Below, in pieces: positions 30,976-39,242 of a DNA stretch of 64,000 nt. The notes below the pieces were generated by a model, which was given only the letters and a program-made list of their open reading frames with translations, had not been told where the DNA came from and made no database searches. Numbering within the stretch: the stretch's first letter is position 1; every line of letters starts with the position of its first letter. The translations under genes and the position numbers were made by a program. Source of the DNA: Nocardioides nitrophenolicus (GTDB taxonomy: Bacteria; Actinomycetota; Actinomycetes; Propionibacteriales; Nocardioidaceae); assembly GCF_016907515.1 (NCBI RefSeq), contig NZ_JAFBBY010000001.1, positions 3,286,001 through 3,350,000 of the forward strand, in the 5' to 3' direction.

Positions 30976-32055
30976 ATGACCTGGCGACCTGAGGTCCCGT
31001 TCAACGACCTGCCGCCATTGCCGCCGGCCCTCGACATCGAGCCCAGGTCGGTGCTGAAGGCGACTGTCGGAGCCCGTGCGGCGCTCGCGACTCTGGCGCA
31101 AGCCGGTCGGCTGCTGCCGAATCCGAACGTGCTCATCCATGCTGTCCCGATCCTCGAGGCGCAGGCGAGCTCCGAGATCGAGAACATCGTGACCACGGCG
31201 GATGAGCTCTTCAAGCACGTCGATACTGGCGGTGGTGACCACGCCACCAAGGAGGCGCTGCGCTATCGCAGTGCCCTGTTCGCAGGTGTCGCCGCGCTGC
31301 GCGAGAGGCCGCTCTCCGCGCGTACCGCTGCCACGATCTGCTCCCAGCTCCAAGGCACGGACATGGATGTCCGCAGTGTGCCGGGAACGCGGATCGCCAA
31401 CCCGCTGACCCGGGAGATCGTCTACGCGCCGCCCGAGGGGGCGGAGGTCATTCGGGACAAGCTGGCCGCGTGGGAGCGCTTCATCCATGCGGACGACGAC
31501 CTCGACCCGCTCGTCCGGATGGCCGTCGCTCACTATCAGTTCGAGGCGATCCACCCCTTTCACGACGGCAACGGGCGCACCGGACGCGTCCTCAACATCT
31601 TGATGCTGATCGAGGCCGGACTCCTCGACGAGCCGATCCTCTACCTGTCCCGGTCGATCATCGCTCGCAAGAACGACTACTACCGACTGCTTCGTGCGGT
31701 GACGGCCGAAGGGGCGTGGATCGAGTGGATCCACTACATGCTCGACGTGGTGCGCGAGTCCGCGGAATCGGCCGTCCGCAAGATCTCGGCGATCCGTGAC
31801 TGTCAGGAGGTGATCGCCGACCGCGCTCGGGCCGCGACCCCGGGTGGTCGTGACGCACAGTTCCTCGACGTCTTGTTCGAACAGCCGTACTGCCGGATCA
31901 GCGGCGTCGTCAGCCGCTGCGACGTCTCGCGACAGACCGCCTCGGTATGGCTCCATGCCCTCGTCGAGGCCGGCCTCCTCCTCGATGTGAAGGTCGGGCG
32001 CGAGCGGCTCTTCGTCAACCACGAGTTCTTGGAGGTCCTCGTCCGCCCGGAGTGA
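30976..32055 (+). CDS. Fic-domain protein (AMPylator family)
   Basis: 359 residues. The Fic catalytic motif HPFHDGNGRTGR is complete at residues 193-204, with the catalytic His193. An N-terminal Fic_N-type region contains SSEIEN (residues 66-71), matching the (S/T)xxxE(G/N) auto-inhibitory motif, so activity is probably self-restrained. The C-terminal ~80 residues look like a winged helix (CRISGVVSRCDVSRQTASVWLHAL region). This is the common Fic family that transfers AMP from ATP to hydroxyl groups of target proteins; the target is unknown. Composition is less GC-rich than nuo, suggesting acquisition. No antitoxin gene is adjacent. Confidence 0.88.
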   Translation: MTWRPEVPFNDLPPLPPALDIEPRSVLKATVGARAALATLAQAGRLLPNPNVLIHAVPILEAQASSEIENIVTTADELFKHVDTGGGDHATKEALRYRSALFAGVAALRERPLSARTAATICSQLQGTDMDVRSVPGTRIANPLTREIVYAPPEGAEVIRDKLAAWERFIHADDDLDPLVRMAVAHYQFEAIHPFHDGNGRTGRVLNILMLIEAGLLDEPILYLSRSIIARKNDYYRLLRAVTAEGAWIEWIHYMLDVVRESAESAVRKISAIRDCQEVIADRARAATPGGRDAQFLDVLFEQPYCRISGVVSRCDVSRQTASVWLHALVEAGLLLDVKVGRERLFVNHEFLEVLVRPE

Positions 32056-32374
32056 TCGGCAGGGCCTGTCAGGGGTTCGGTCGAACCGTGGTTGCCTGGG
32101 CTCGTTGAAGCCGAGTTGTCCAGTTAACTTTGTAGTCGTGGCTCGGGCCACGGACGCTCCGCCCGAGCGCCCCCTGATCGCCTCGTGCGGCGGCGACGTG
32201 CACCCCGTCCGCCGCCGCCCGAGGTTCGGGATGTCTTTGTGTGACATCCGGTTGAGTCTCCCGTCGGGCGCGCCGCGTTGCCTGGACGAAGCGAAGCGAG
32301 CGAGGAACGAGCGAGCGCAGCGGAGGAAGGCGACGCGCAGCAGCGCGCCCGACATGCGAGCGCAGCGAGCCAGA
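32056..32374. other. Intergenic region between fic and rarD
   Basis: 319 nt without a convincing gene. It holds an 8-bp-arm hairpin (32141-32168), a perfect inverted repeat GGATGTC/GACATCC (32229-32235 and 32243-32249), and, next to the rarD stop, a low-complexity stretch built of GCGAGCG and GCGCAGCG units (about 32288-32370). Such AGCG-rich blocks are often seen at gene ends in actinobacterial genomes. Confidence 0.5.
32141..32168 (+). terminator. Possible terminator after fic
   Basis: GCTCGGGC at 32141-32148 and GCCCGAGC at 32161-32168 form a perfect 8-bp stem with a 12-nt loop, 85 nt after the fic stop. No T-run follows, so the role is tentative. Confidence 0.35.
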
Positions 32375-33283
32375 TCACACAGCGCAGCTCTCCGCCGCGA
32401 GCGCGAGCTGGCGGCGGTGATGGCGCAGCGCCTCCACGGTGAGGATGGCGAGCGCGACCCAGACCAGCCCGAACCCGACCCACCGGCCGGGGGGCATGTG
32501 CTCGCCGAGCAGGGTGACGCCGAGGGCGAACTGGATGGTGGGGGTGAGGTACTGGAGCAGCCCGAGCGTGGTCATCGAGACCCGGGTGGCGGCGGCGCCG
32601 AAGCAGAGCAGCGGGACGGCGGTGACGATGCCGCTCGCGAGCAGCAGGACGACGTGGCCGGGGCCCTCGCCGGTGAAGTGGGCGCGGCCGGTGCTGCCGA
32701 GCCAGACGAGATAGCCGAGGGCGAACGGGGCGATGACGGCGGTCTCGAAGGTGAGGCTCTCGATGGCGCCGACGCCGGCGGACTTCTTCGCCAGGCCGTA
32801 GGTGCCGAACGAGAAGGCGAGGACGAGGGCGATCACGGGCGGGCGACCGTAGTCGACGGTGAGCACGACGACGGCGACCAGCCCGATCGCGAGGGCGGTC
32901 CACTGGACGGGCCGGAGCCGCTCGCCGAGGATGAGGACGCCCATCAGCACGGTGACGAGCGGGTTGATGAAGTAGCCGAGCGAGGTCTCGACGACGCGGT
33001 CGCTGTTGACGCCGTAGATGTAGGTGCCCCAGTTCAGGGTGATCGTGGCGGCGGCGACCGCCAACAGCAGCGCGGTACGCCGGGCGCGGAGCACCGCGCG
33101 CAGCGCCCCGGCCCGGCGCAGCGCGAGGACCAGCAGGCTCATCACGACCAGCGACCAGACCATGCGGTGGGCCAGGATCTCGATGGCGCCGCTGGGTTTG
33201 AGCAGCGGCCAGTAGAGGGGAAAGGCACCCCACATCAGGTAGGCGAGGAACCCGAGGGTGAAGCCGCGACGCTGGTCCGACAC
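32375..33283 (-). CDS. rarD: EamA-family transporter RarD
   Basis: 302 residues, GTG start, about ten transmembrane helices in two EamA halves. RarD hallmarks are GFLAYLMWGAFPLYWPLLK at the start, EILAHRMVWSL (~40) and NWGTYIYGVNSDRVVETSLGYF in part (~95). The substrate of RarD proteins is not established; drug/metabolite export has been proposed. A TAGGGT box 6 nt before the GTG (33295-33290) suggests a leaderless promoter. The last residues (~285-302) are a hydrophilic tail. Confidence 0.85.
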   Translation of the reverse strand: MSDQRRGFTLGFLAYLMWGAFPLYWPLLKPSGAIEILAHRMVWSLVVMSLLVLALRRAGALRAVLRARRTALLLAVAAATITLNWGTYIYGVNSDRVVETSLGYFINPLVTVLMGVLILGERLRPVQWTALAIGLVAVVVLTVDYGRPPVIALVLAFSFGTYGLAKKSAGVGAIESLTFETAVIAPFALGYLVWLGSTGRAHFTGEGPGHVVLLLASGIVTAVPLLCFGAAATRVSMTTLGLLQYLTPTIQFALGVTLLGEHMPPGRWVGFGLVWVALAILTVEALRHHRRQLALAAESCAV

Positions 33284-33399
33284 ACTGGGACCCTAGCGAC
33301 GTGGGGCTGCTTCGCGCGGTCGAGGTGGTTTCAGGTCGCGCCAAGGTGGGCACGAAGGCCGTGTCCACGCACGAACCCGATCTCGAGGGGGAGTCCCTG

Positions 33400-33843
33400 A
33401 TGCGATTCACTCGCACCATCACCGTCCTGGTGGCGGCCCTGACCGCCGCTCTGCTGGGCTTGACGCTCGCACCGACCGGCGCCCAGGCCGCCGATTCGAT
33501 CCAGGTCCAGCCGTCCAACAAGGTCGTCGCCGCGAAGGGGGTCACCCCGCGCGAGGTCGGCATCGGCGCCTGCGGCCCGAACCCGCCCGACTGCTACGGC
33601 AAGCGCCTGTGGGCGAAGTTCGCCACGAACCCGCTCGCCCCCGGCGTCAAGATCAAGGTCTACGTCAAGCGCAACGGCAAGTGGGTCCGGATCGCGAAGC
33701 TGAAGACCAAGGCCAGCGGCCTCACCAAGAAGGTCTTCGTCAAGGCCGAGCGCCGCAAGACCACCCGCTACAAGGTCGTCGCCAAGGGCGACGCCGTGTA
33801 CGCCAAGGCGACCTTCAAGTTCAAGGTCTACCCGCGCAGCTGA
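33400..33843 (+). CDS. Small secreted basic protein
   Basis: 147 residues from the ATG at 33400, which follows a GAGGGGGAG site (an in-frame upstream extension lacks one). A clear signal peptide ends at APTGAQAAD. The mature part begins with a short segment and a Cys pair (GACGPNPPDC), then a Lys/Arg-rich beta domain (IKVYVKRNGKWVRIAKLKTK region) that resembles the surface-protein module often seen once or repeated in actinobacterial exported proteins. Function unknown. Confidence 0.7.
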   Translation: MRFTRTITVLVAALTAALLGLTLAPTGAQAADSIQVQPSNKVVAAKGVTPREVGIGACGPNPPDCYGKRLWAKFATNPLAPGVKIKVYVKRNGKWVRIAKLKTKASGLTKKVFVKAERRKTTRYKVVAKGDAVYAKATFKFKVYPRS

Positions 33844-33860
33844 CGCACTCCGTCACCACG

Positions 33861-33905
33861 CAACGCAACGCGCCGCCGAGCTCAGCTCGGCGGCGCGTTG
33901 CGTTG
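33861..33905. terminator. Long perfect palindrome between convergent genes
   Basis: 22-nt arms (33861-33882 and 33884-33905) are exact reverse complements around a single central C; the arms begin CAACGCAACG and end CGCCGAGCT. Located 18 nt after the plus-strand stop and 21 nt after the minus-strand korB stop. It very probably acts as a bidirectional terminator despite lacking a T-run. Confidence 0.75.
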
Positions 33906-33925
33906 TGCCTGGCGTGGGGGGCGGG

Positions 33926-35029
33926 TCAGTCGATGGTCCAGGTGTCGCCCGCGTTGATGAGGGCGGTGAGCCGCTCCTCGGGGGTGCCCTGGGGTGCCGC
34001 GGCCTCGCTGGCGGTGGCGACCTGGGCGCGCGCCTGGTCGTCGTACGTCGGGCGCTCGACCTGGCGGAAGATGCCGATCGGGCTGCGGTTGAGGTAGCCG
34101 GCGTCGGTGAGCCGCGAGATGGCGAACGCCGTCGACGGGTCCGGGTTCTGGGCGTCGTGGACGATGATCTCCTCGGCCGCGACGGAGGCGGTGTCGGCGA
34201 CCTCGACCCCGCCGCCGGCGCCCCGGACCAGGGCCTTGTCGCCGAGCCCGGTCTCCTCCGAGCGCACGCCGAAGGTGATCGGCTCGCCGTGGGTGAGCGG
34301 GATCAGGGCGTGCGCGTTGTCGCGGTCCTTGATCGCGTCGAAGGCGCCGTCGTTGAAGATCGGGCAGTTCTGGTAGATCTCGACGAGTGAGGTGCCGCGG
34401 TGGGCGGCCGCGGCGGCGAGCACGGCGGTGAGGTGCTTGCGGTCGGAGTCGATGGTGCGGGCCACGAAGGTGGCTTCGGCGCCCAGGGCCAGGGAGACGG
34501 GGTTGAAGGGGTGGTCGAGGGAGCCCAGGGGGGTGGACTTGGTGACCTTGCCGACCTCGCTGGTGGGGGAGTACTGGCCCTTGGTGAGGCCGTAGATGCG
34601 GTTGTTGAACAGCAGGATGGTCAGGTTGACGTTGCGGCGCAGGGCGTGGATGAGGTGGTTGCCGCCGATGGAGAGGGCGTCGCCGTCGCCGGTGACGACC
34701 CACACGGAGAGGTCTTCGCGGGCGGTGGCGATGCCGGTGGCGATCGAGGGTGCGCGGCCGTGGATGGAGTGCATGCCGTAGGTGTCGAGGTAGTAGGGGA
34801 AGCGCGAGGAGCAGCCGATGCCGGAGACGAAGACGATGTTCTCGCGGCGCAGGCCGAGGTCGGGGAGGAAGGACTGGACGGCCTTGAGGACGGCGTAGTC
34901 GCCGCAGCCGGGGCACCAGCGGACCTCCTGGTCGCTGGAGAAGTCCTTGGCGGTCTGGGTCTCGCCGTCGGCGAGGGTGGGGACGAGCGCGGTCCCCAGC
35001 GCGGGCATGGGCAGATCGATGGTGCTCAT
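33926..35029 (-). CDS. korB: 2-oxoacid:ferredoxin oxidoreductase, beta subunit
   Basis: 367 residues. It binds thiamine diphosphate and a [4Fe-4S] cluster. The Cys ligands WCPGCGDY (residues ~38-45), GIGCSSR (~70) and NCPIFND, and the TPP motif GDGDALSIGG...NVNLTILLFNN, are all present. With KorA it oxidatively decarboxylates a 2-oxoacid, most likely 2-oxoglutarate, passing electrons to ferredoxin. The start overlaps the korA stop (ATGA). Confidence 0.92.
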   Translation of the reverse strand: MSTIDLPMPALGTALVPTLADGETQTAKDFSSDQEVRWCPGCGDYAVLKAVQSFLPDLGLRRENIVFVSGIGCSSRFPYYLDTYGMHSIHGRAPSIATGIATAREDLSVWVVTGDGDALSIGGNHLIHALRRNVNLTILLFNNRIYGLTKGQYSPTSEVGKVTKSTPLGSLDHPFNPVSLALGAEATFVARTIDSDRKHLTAVLAAAAAHRGTSLVEIYQNCPIFNDGAFDAIKDRDNAHALIPLTHGEPITFGVRSEETGLGDKALVRGAGGGVEVADTASVAAEEIIVHDAQNPDPSTAFAISRLTDAGYLNRSPIGIFRQVERPTYDDQARAQVATASEAAAPQGTPEERLTALINAGDTWTID

Positions 35030-37005
35030 CGGACCGGAGCCTCCTCGTGGTCGGCGGGAAGATTGAGGCCGTGCTCGCCGAGGTCGACCTCGCGACCCTC
35101 GGCATCGCCGACGAGGACGCCGATGGCCTCGGCGAGCTCGGCGGCCTTGAGCGGCAGCCCGTAGACGTGGTTGTAGCCCTGGGCGTCGACGAGGTACTCG
35201 GCGCGCAGCATCTTGGAGAGCTGGCCGAGGTTCATCTCGGGGACGAGGATCTTGTCGTAGCCCCGGAGGATCTCGCCGAGGTCCTTAGGGAACGGGTTGA
35301 GGTGGCGCAGGTGGACCTGGGCGACGTGGTAGCCCGCGCGCCGGACCCGCCGGCAGGCGGCGCCGATCGGGCCGTACGTCGAGCCCCAGCCGATCACGAG
35401 GACCTTGGCCTCGCCCGAGGGGTCGTCGATCTCGAGCGGCGGGAGGGAGTCGGCGATCCGCTGGACCTTCTCGGCGCGGAGCCGGACCATCTGGTCGTGG
35501 TTGGCCGGGTCGTAGGAGATGTTGCCGTGGCCGGTCTGGACGGTGCCGGCCTTCTCCAGGCCGCCGATGCGGTGCTCGAGGCCGGCGGTGCCGGGGATGG
35601 CCCACGGGCGGGCCAGGGTGTCGCGGTCGCGGGCGTAGGGCCAGAACTCCTCGACCTGCTCGCCCTTGGCGTTGGTGGAGGTGTGGTTGGGCGCGGTCGC
35701 GAAGTTCGCCTCGATCTTCGGCAGCTCGTCGATCGACGGGATCGCCCACGGCTCGGAGCCGTTGGCGAGGTAGCCGTCGGAGAGCAGGAAGACGGGGGTG
35801 CGGTAGGTGATCGCGATCCGGGCGGCCTCGACCGCGGCGGCGAAGCAGTCGCCGGGCGACTGGGGTGCGACGATCGGGACCGGCGCCTCGCCGTTGCGGC
35901 CGTACATGGCCTGCAGCAGGTCGGCCTGCTCGGTCTTGGTGGGCAGGCCGGTCGAGGGTCCGCCGCGCTGCACGTTGACGACGACGAGCGGCAGCTCGGT
36001 CATCACGGCCAGGCCGATCGCCTCGGACTTGAGCGCGATGCCGGGGCCCGAGGTGGTGGTGATCGCGAGCTGGCCGGCGAAGGAGGCGCCGATCGCGGCG
36101 CCGATGCCGGCGATCTCGTCCTCGGCCTGCAGCGTGGTCACGCCGAACGCCTTGTGCTTGCTCAGCTCGTGGAGGATGTCGGAGGCCGGGGTGATCGGGT
36201 ACGAGCCCAGGAACACCGGCAGCTCGGAGCGCACGCCGGCGGCGACCAGGCCGTAGGACAGGGCCAGGTTGCCGGTGATGTTGCGATAGGTGCCGGCGTG
36301 CATCCGGGCCGGCTTGATCTCGTACTGGACCACGAAGGTCTCGGTGGTCTCGCCGTAGTTCCAGCCGGCCTTGAAGGCGGCGATGTTGGCGCCGAGGATG
36401 TCGGCGACCTTGGCGAACTTGCGCTCCAGGAAGGCGATGGTCGGCTCGGTGGGGCGGCCGTACATCCAGGACAGCAGGCCGAGGGCGAACATGTTCTTGG
36501 CCCGCGCGGCGTCCTTGCGGGACAGGCCGAACTCCTTGACCGCCTCGACGGTGATGCCGGTCAGGTCGACGGGCTGGACCTGGAAGCCGGCCAGGATGTC
36601 GTCGACCTCACCCAGCTTGTCGAGCGGGTTGGAGGAGTAGCCGGCCTTGTCGAGGTTGCGCTTGGTGAAGTCGTGGGTGTCGACGATGATCGTCGCGCCA
36701 CGGGGCAGGTCGCCCAGGTTGGCCTTGAGGGCGGCCGGGTTCATCGCGACCAGGACGTCGGGGCGGTCGCCCGCGGTGAGGATGTCGTGGTCGGCGAAGT
36801 GGATCTGGAACGACGAGACGCCGGGGATGGTGCCCTGGGGGGCCCGGATCTCGGCGGGGAAGTTGGGCAGCGTCACCAGGTCGTTGCCGAACACGGCCGA
36901 CTCCTGGGTGAACCGGTCACCGGTCAGCTGCATGCCGTCGCCGGAGTCACCGGCGAACCGGATGATCACCCGGTCCAGCTGCTTGACCTGCTTGGTCTGG
37001 CTCAC
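35026..37005 (-). CDS. korA: 2-oxoacid:ferredoxin oxidoreductase, alpha (fused gamma-alpha) subunit
   Basis: 659 residues, GTG start preceded by a GGAG site. Residues ~1-200 are the gamma domain (GDSGDGMQLTGDRF at the start; FPAEIRAPQGT). Residues ~225-600 are the alpha pyrimidine-binding part (GSYPITPASDILHELSKH; VNVQRGGPSTGLPTKTEQ, both in part). Fused KorA proteins of this size are standard in actinobacteria, where KorAB can supplement or bypass 2-oxoglutarate dehydrogenase. A perfect TTCTAGA palindrome lies 38 nt upstream. Confidence 0.92.
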   Translation of the reverse strand: MSQTKQVKQLDRVIIRFAGDSGDGMQLTGDRFTQESAVFGNDLVTLPNFPAEIRAPQGTIPGVSSFQIHFADHDILTAGDRPDVLVAMNPAALKANLGDLPRGATIIVDTHDFTKRNLDKAGYSSNPLDKLGEVDDILAGFQVQPVDLTGITVEAVKEFGLSRKDAARAKNMFALGLLSWMYGRPTEPTIAFLERKFAKVADILGANIAAFKAGWNYGETTETFVVQYEIKPARMHAGTYRNITGNLALSYGLVAAGVRSELPVFLGSYPITPASDILHELSKHKAFGVTTLQAEDEIAGIGAAIGASFAGQLAITTTSGPGIALKSEAIGLAVMTELPLVVVNVQRGGPSTGLPTKTEQADLLQAMYGRNGEAPVPIVAPQSPGDCFAAAVEAARIAITYRTPVFLLSDGYLANGSEPWAIPSIDELPKIEANFATAPNHTSTNAKGEQVEEFWPYARDRDTLARPWAIPGTAGLEHRIGGLEKAGTVQTGHGNISYDPANHDQMVRLRAEKVQRIADSLPPLEIDDPSGEAKVLVIGWGSTYGPIGAACRRVRRAGYHVAQVHLRHLNPFPKDLGEILRGYDKILVPEMNLGQLSKMLRAEYLVDAQGYNHVYGLPLKAAELAEAIGVLVGDAEGREVDLGEHGLNLPADHEEAPVR

Positions 37006-37042
37006 ACCTGCTCCACTTCTCTCGAACGTCGACGAGTGCCGA

Positions 37043-37061
37043 TTCTAGAGCCGATCTAGAA
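37043..37061. promoter_or_regulatory. Palindromic operator upstream of korA
   Basis: TTCTAGA (37043-37049) and TCTAGAA (37055-37061) are exact reverse complements around GCCGA. It is 38 nt before the korA GTG, a position suited to a repressor overlapping the promoter. Confidence 0.5.
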
Positions 37062-37296
37062 CACGTTCCACTTTTTGGCCGGGCGCCCGCCCGGCCGGCG
37101 CTCCGGCCGCCCGATCGGCGCACGTCGGCAACTCCTCACCACGATAGTCCGCCGCGCTCGCGCGCCCGGTCCGGTGCCGCCTGGTGGGCGTCGCGGGCCG
37201 CTCGGGACCCCTGTGACCTCCGTCATCTCGTCGATTTGTCTACGGGCGGAGTCGGGTAACTCGCTAATGTGTATTATTCCGATCTAGTTTGAGAAA

Positions 37297-37315
37297 CCGG
37301 CCCCCGAGAGGCCGG
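37297..37315 (+). promoter_or_regulatory. Leader hairpin upstream of the sulfate-binding protein gene
   Basis: CCGGCC (37297-37302) and GGCCGG (37310-37315) can pair over a 7-nt loop, 12 nt before the AAGGA ribosome-binding site of the next gene. It could tune translation or mRNA stability. I could not match it to a known riboswitch. Confidence 0.35.
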
Positions 37316-37341
37316 CCGAAGCAGAGCAAGGAATGGGTGCA

Positions 37342-38376
37342 ATGAAGCGAGTGATCAAGGCTGCGGCCCTGGCGATGACCGGCGCACTGGCGCTGACCGC
37401 CTGCGCGAGCGCCGACGGTGGCAGCGACAGCGACAGCGGTACGACGATCAACATCGTCGGCTTCGCCGTCCCGGAGGCCGGGAACAAGGCCGCTGCGGTG
37501 GAGTTCAACAAGACCGACGCCGGCAAGGACGTGAAGTTCTCCGGCTCCTACGGCCCCTCCGGTGACCAGAGCCGCAAGGTCGTGGACAGCAAGGGCAAGG
37601 ACGTCGACTACGTCGTCTTCTCGCTCGAGCCCGACATGACCCGCCTGGTCGACGCCGGCCTGGTCGCCGACGACTGGAACGCCGGACCCAACAAGGGCAT
37701 CGTCTCCAGCTCGGTCGCCGTGATCGCCACCCAGAAGGGCAACCCGCTCGGCATCAAGGACTGGGACGACCTGACCCGCGACGACGTCAAGATCGTCACC
37801 CCGGACCCCGCCAGCTCCGGCTCGGCGAAGTGGAACATCCTCGCGCTCTACACCTACGCCAAGCAGAACGGCGCCACCGAGGAGCAGGCGGACGCCTTCC
37901 TCGAGAAGGTCTTCAAGAACGTCACCACCTGGGCCGCCAGCGGCCGCGAGGCGACCGAGGCGTTCAAGAAGGGCGTCGGCAACGTGCTGCTGACCTACGA
38001 GAACGAGGCCATCCTGGCCAAGCAGAACGGCGAGGACCTCGACTACATCGTCCCGAACCACACCTTCCTGATCGAGAACCCGGGCGCCGTCCTCAAGGAC
38101 TCCGACCCGGCCGCGAAGGACTGGCTGGACTTCATCCTCAGCGACGAGGGCCAGACCGCGTTCGTGAAGAAGGGCTTCCGCCCCGTCGGTGACCTCGACA
38201 TCTCCGGCATCGAGGTGGAGGGCGCCAACGACCCGAGCAACCCGTTCCCGACCCCCGCGTCGCTGAGCACCGCCGCCGACCTCGGCGGGTGGAGCGCCAT
38301 CAACGCGGAGTGGTTCGGCAAGGACGGCGAGAAGCTCCGCTTCGACAAGCTGTACGCCGAAGCGACCAAGAAGTGA
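37342..38376 (+). CDS. Sulfate ABC transporter substrate-binding lipoprotein
   Basis: 344 residues from the ATG at 37342. An in-frame ATG at 37333 directly abuts the AAGGA site, whereas 37342 lies 9 nt from it, so the latter is preferred. The lipobox LTAC places the lipidated Cys at residue 21. The Sbp/CysP pattern is clear: TINIVGFAVPEAG, GSYGPSGDQSRKV, VTPDPASSGSAKWNILALY in part, and LLTYENEAIL. It captures sulfate (or thiosulfate) outside the membrane for the permease encoded by the next three genes. The stop overlaps cysT (GTGA). Confidence 0.88.
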   Translation: MKRVIKAAALAMTGALALTACASADGGSDSDSGTTINIVGFAVPEAGNKAAAVEFNKTDAGKDVKFSGSYGPSGDQSRKVVDSKGKDVDYVVFSLEPDMTRLVDAGLVADDWNAGPNKGIVSSSVAVIATQKGNPLGIKDWDDLTRDDVKIVTPDPASSGSAKWNILALYTYAKQNGATEEQADAFLEKVFKNVTTWAASGREATEAFKKGVGNVLLTYENEAILAKQNGEDLDYIVPNHTFLIENPGAVLKDSDPAAKDWLDFILSDEGQTAFVKKGFRPVGDLDISGIEVEGANDPSNPFPTPASLSTAADLGGWSAINAEWFGKDGEKLRFDKLYAEATKK

Positions 38377-39242
38377 CCGACACCCTCGTCACACCCGCAG
38401 GGCCGGCTCCGACACGGGGCCGGCCCTCGGGCTCTGCCAAGGGCAGCTCCGGGCTGTTCCGGCTGACGCCGACCTCGGGCCTCGGGCTCGGCGTGGCGCT
38501 GGTCTGGTTCAGCCTGCTGGTGCTGCTCCCGCTCGCCGCCGTCGTGGGCGCGGCCGCCGACGGCGGCTTCGGCCGGTTCTGGGACACCCTGACCGACGCC
38601 CAGACGTTCGCGGCGCTGCGCCTGACCGTCGTCGAAGCGCTCCTGGTCACCCTGGTCAACGCGGTCATCGGGACCGTCGTGGCGTGGGTGCTGGTCCGCG
38701 ACCAGTTCCCCGGCAAGCGGATCCTCGACGTCGTCATCGACATCCCGTTCGCTCTCCCGACCATCGTCGCCGGCCTGGTGCTGCTCAGCCTGTGGGGACC
38801 GGAGAGCCCGGTGGGGGTCAACATCGTGAACACCCGGCAGGGCATCTTCCTCGCCCTGCTCTTCGTCACGCTGCCCTTCGTCGTACGAACGGTCCAGCCG
38901 GTGCTGCTCGAGCTCGACGCCGACGTGGAGGAGGCGGCGGCGTCCCTCGGGGCCTCGCGGGTCACGACCTTCCGCCGGATCATCCTGCCGAGCCTGGTCC
39001 CGGCGATCGCCGCGGGCTCCTCGCTCGGCTTCGCGCGGGCGATCAGCGAGTTCGGCTCGCTGGTGCTCATCTCGGGCAACACGCCGTACGAGACCGAGGT
39101 CGCGTCGCTGAAGATCCTCAAGTTCCTCGAGGGCGACAACCAGGCCGGAGCGGCCGCGGTCGCCGTGCTCCTGCTGATCGTGGCGGTGCTGACGATCGTG
39201 CTGCTCGACGTGATCTCGAGGCGGGTGGCGCGCCGTGGCTGA
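38373..39242 (+). CDS. cysT: Sulfate ABC transporter permease CysT
   Basis: 289 residues from the GTG overlapping the binding-protein stop. After a Pro/Gly/Ser-rich cytoplasmic N-terminus (~30 residues) there are six transmembrane helices. The ATPase-contact EAA loop is visible as EEAAASLGASRVTTFRRIILP (quoted in part: EEAAASLGAS...ILP). Overlaps cysW by 8 nt. Confidence 0.88.
   Translation: MTDTLVTPAGPAPTRGRPSGSAKGSSGLFRLTPTSGLGLGVALVWFSLLVLLPLAAVVGAAADGGFGRFWDTLTDAQTFAALRLTVVEALLVTLVNAVIGTVVAWVLVRDQFPGKRILDVVIDIPFALPTIVAGLVLLSLWGPESPVGVNIVNTRQGIFLALLFVTLPFVVRTVQPVLLELDADVEEAAASLGASRVTTFRRIILPSLVPAIAAGSSLGFARAISEFGSLVLISGNTPYETEVASLKILKFLEGDNQAGAAAVAVLLLIVAVLTIVLLDVISRRVARRG

Larger units (their letters stand above)
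37006..37341. other. Divergent intergenic region between korAB and the sulfate transporter
   Basis: 336 nt between divergent operons. It holds a palindromic operator near korA (37043-37061), a GC-rich middle with nothing evident, an AT-richer block (about 37240-37290) that probably contains the transporter promoter, and a leader hairpin next to the binding-protein gene. CCGATCTAG occurs in both flanks (37051-37059 and 37279-37287), hinting at one regulator for both operons. Confidence 0.5.

Noticed and set aside
35047..37059. 670-residue plus-strand open frame opposite korA
   Set aside because: Shadow frame of a conserved enzyme; Gly/Val/Asp-rich low complexity.
37291..37320. Possible sulfur-related riboswitch in the transporter leader
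   Set aside because: Only one short hairpin is visible; no match to the SAM riboswitch core could be made by eye.
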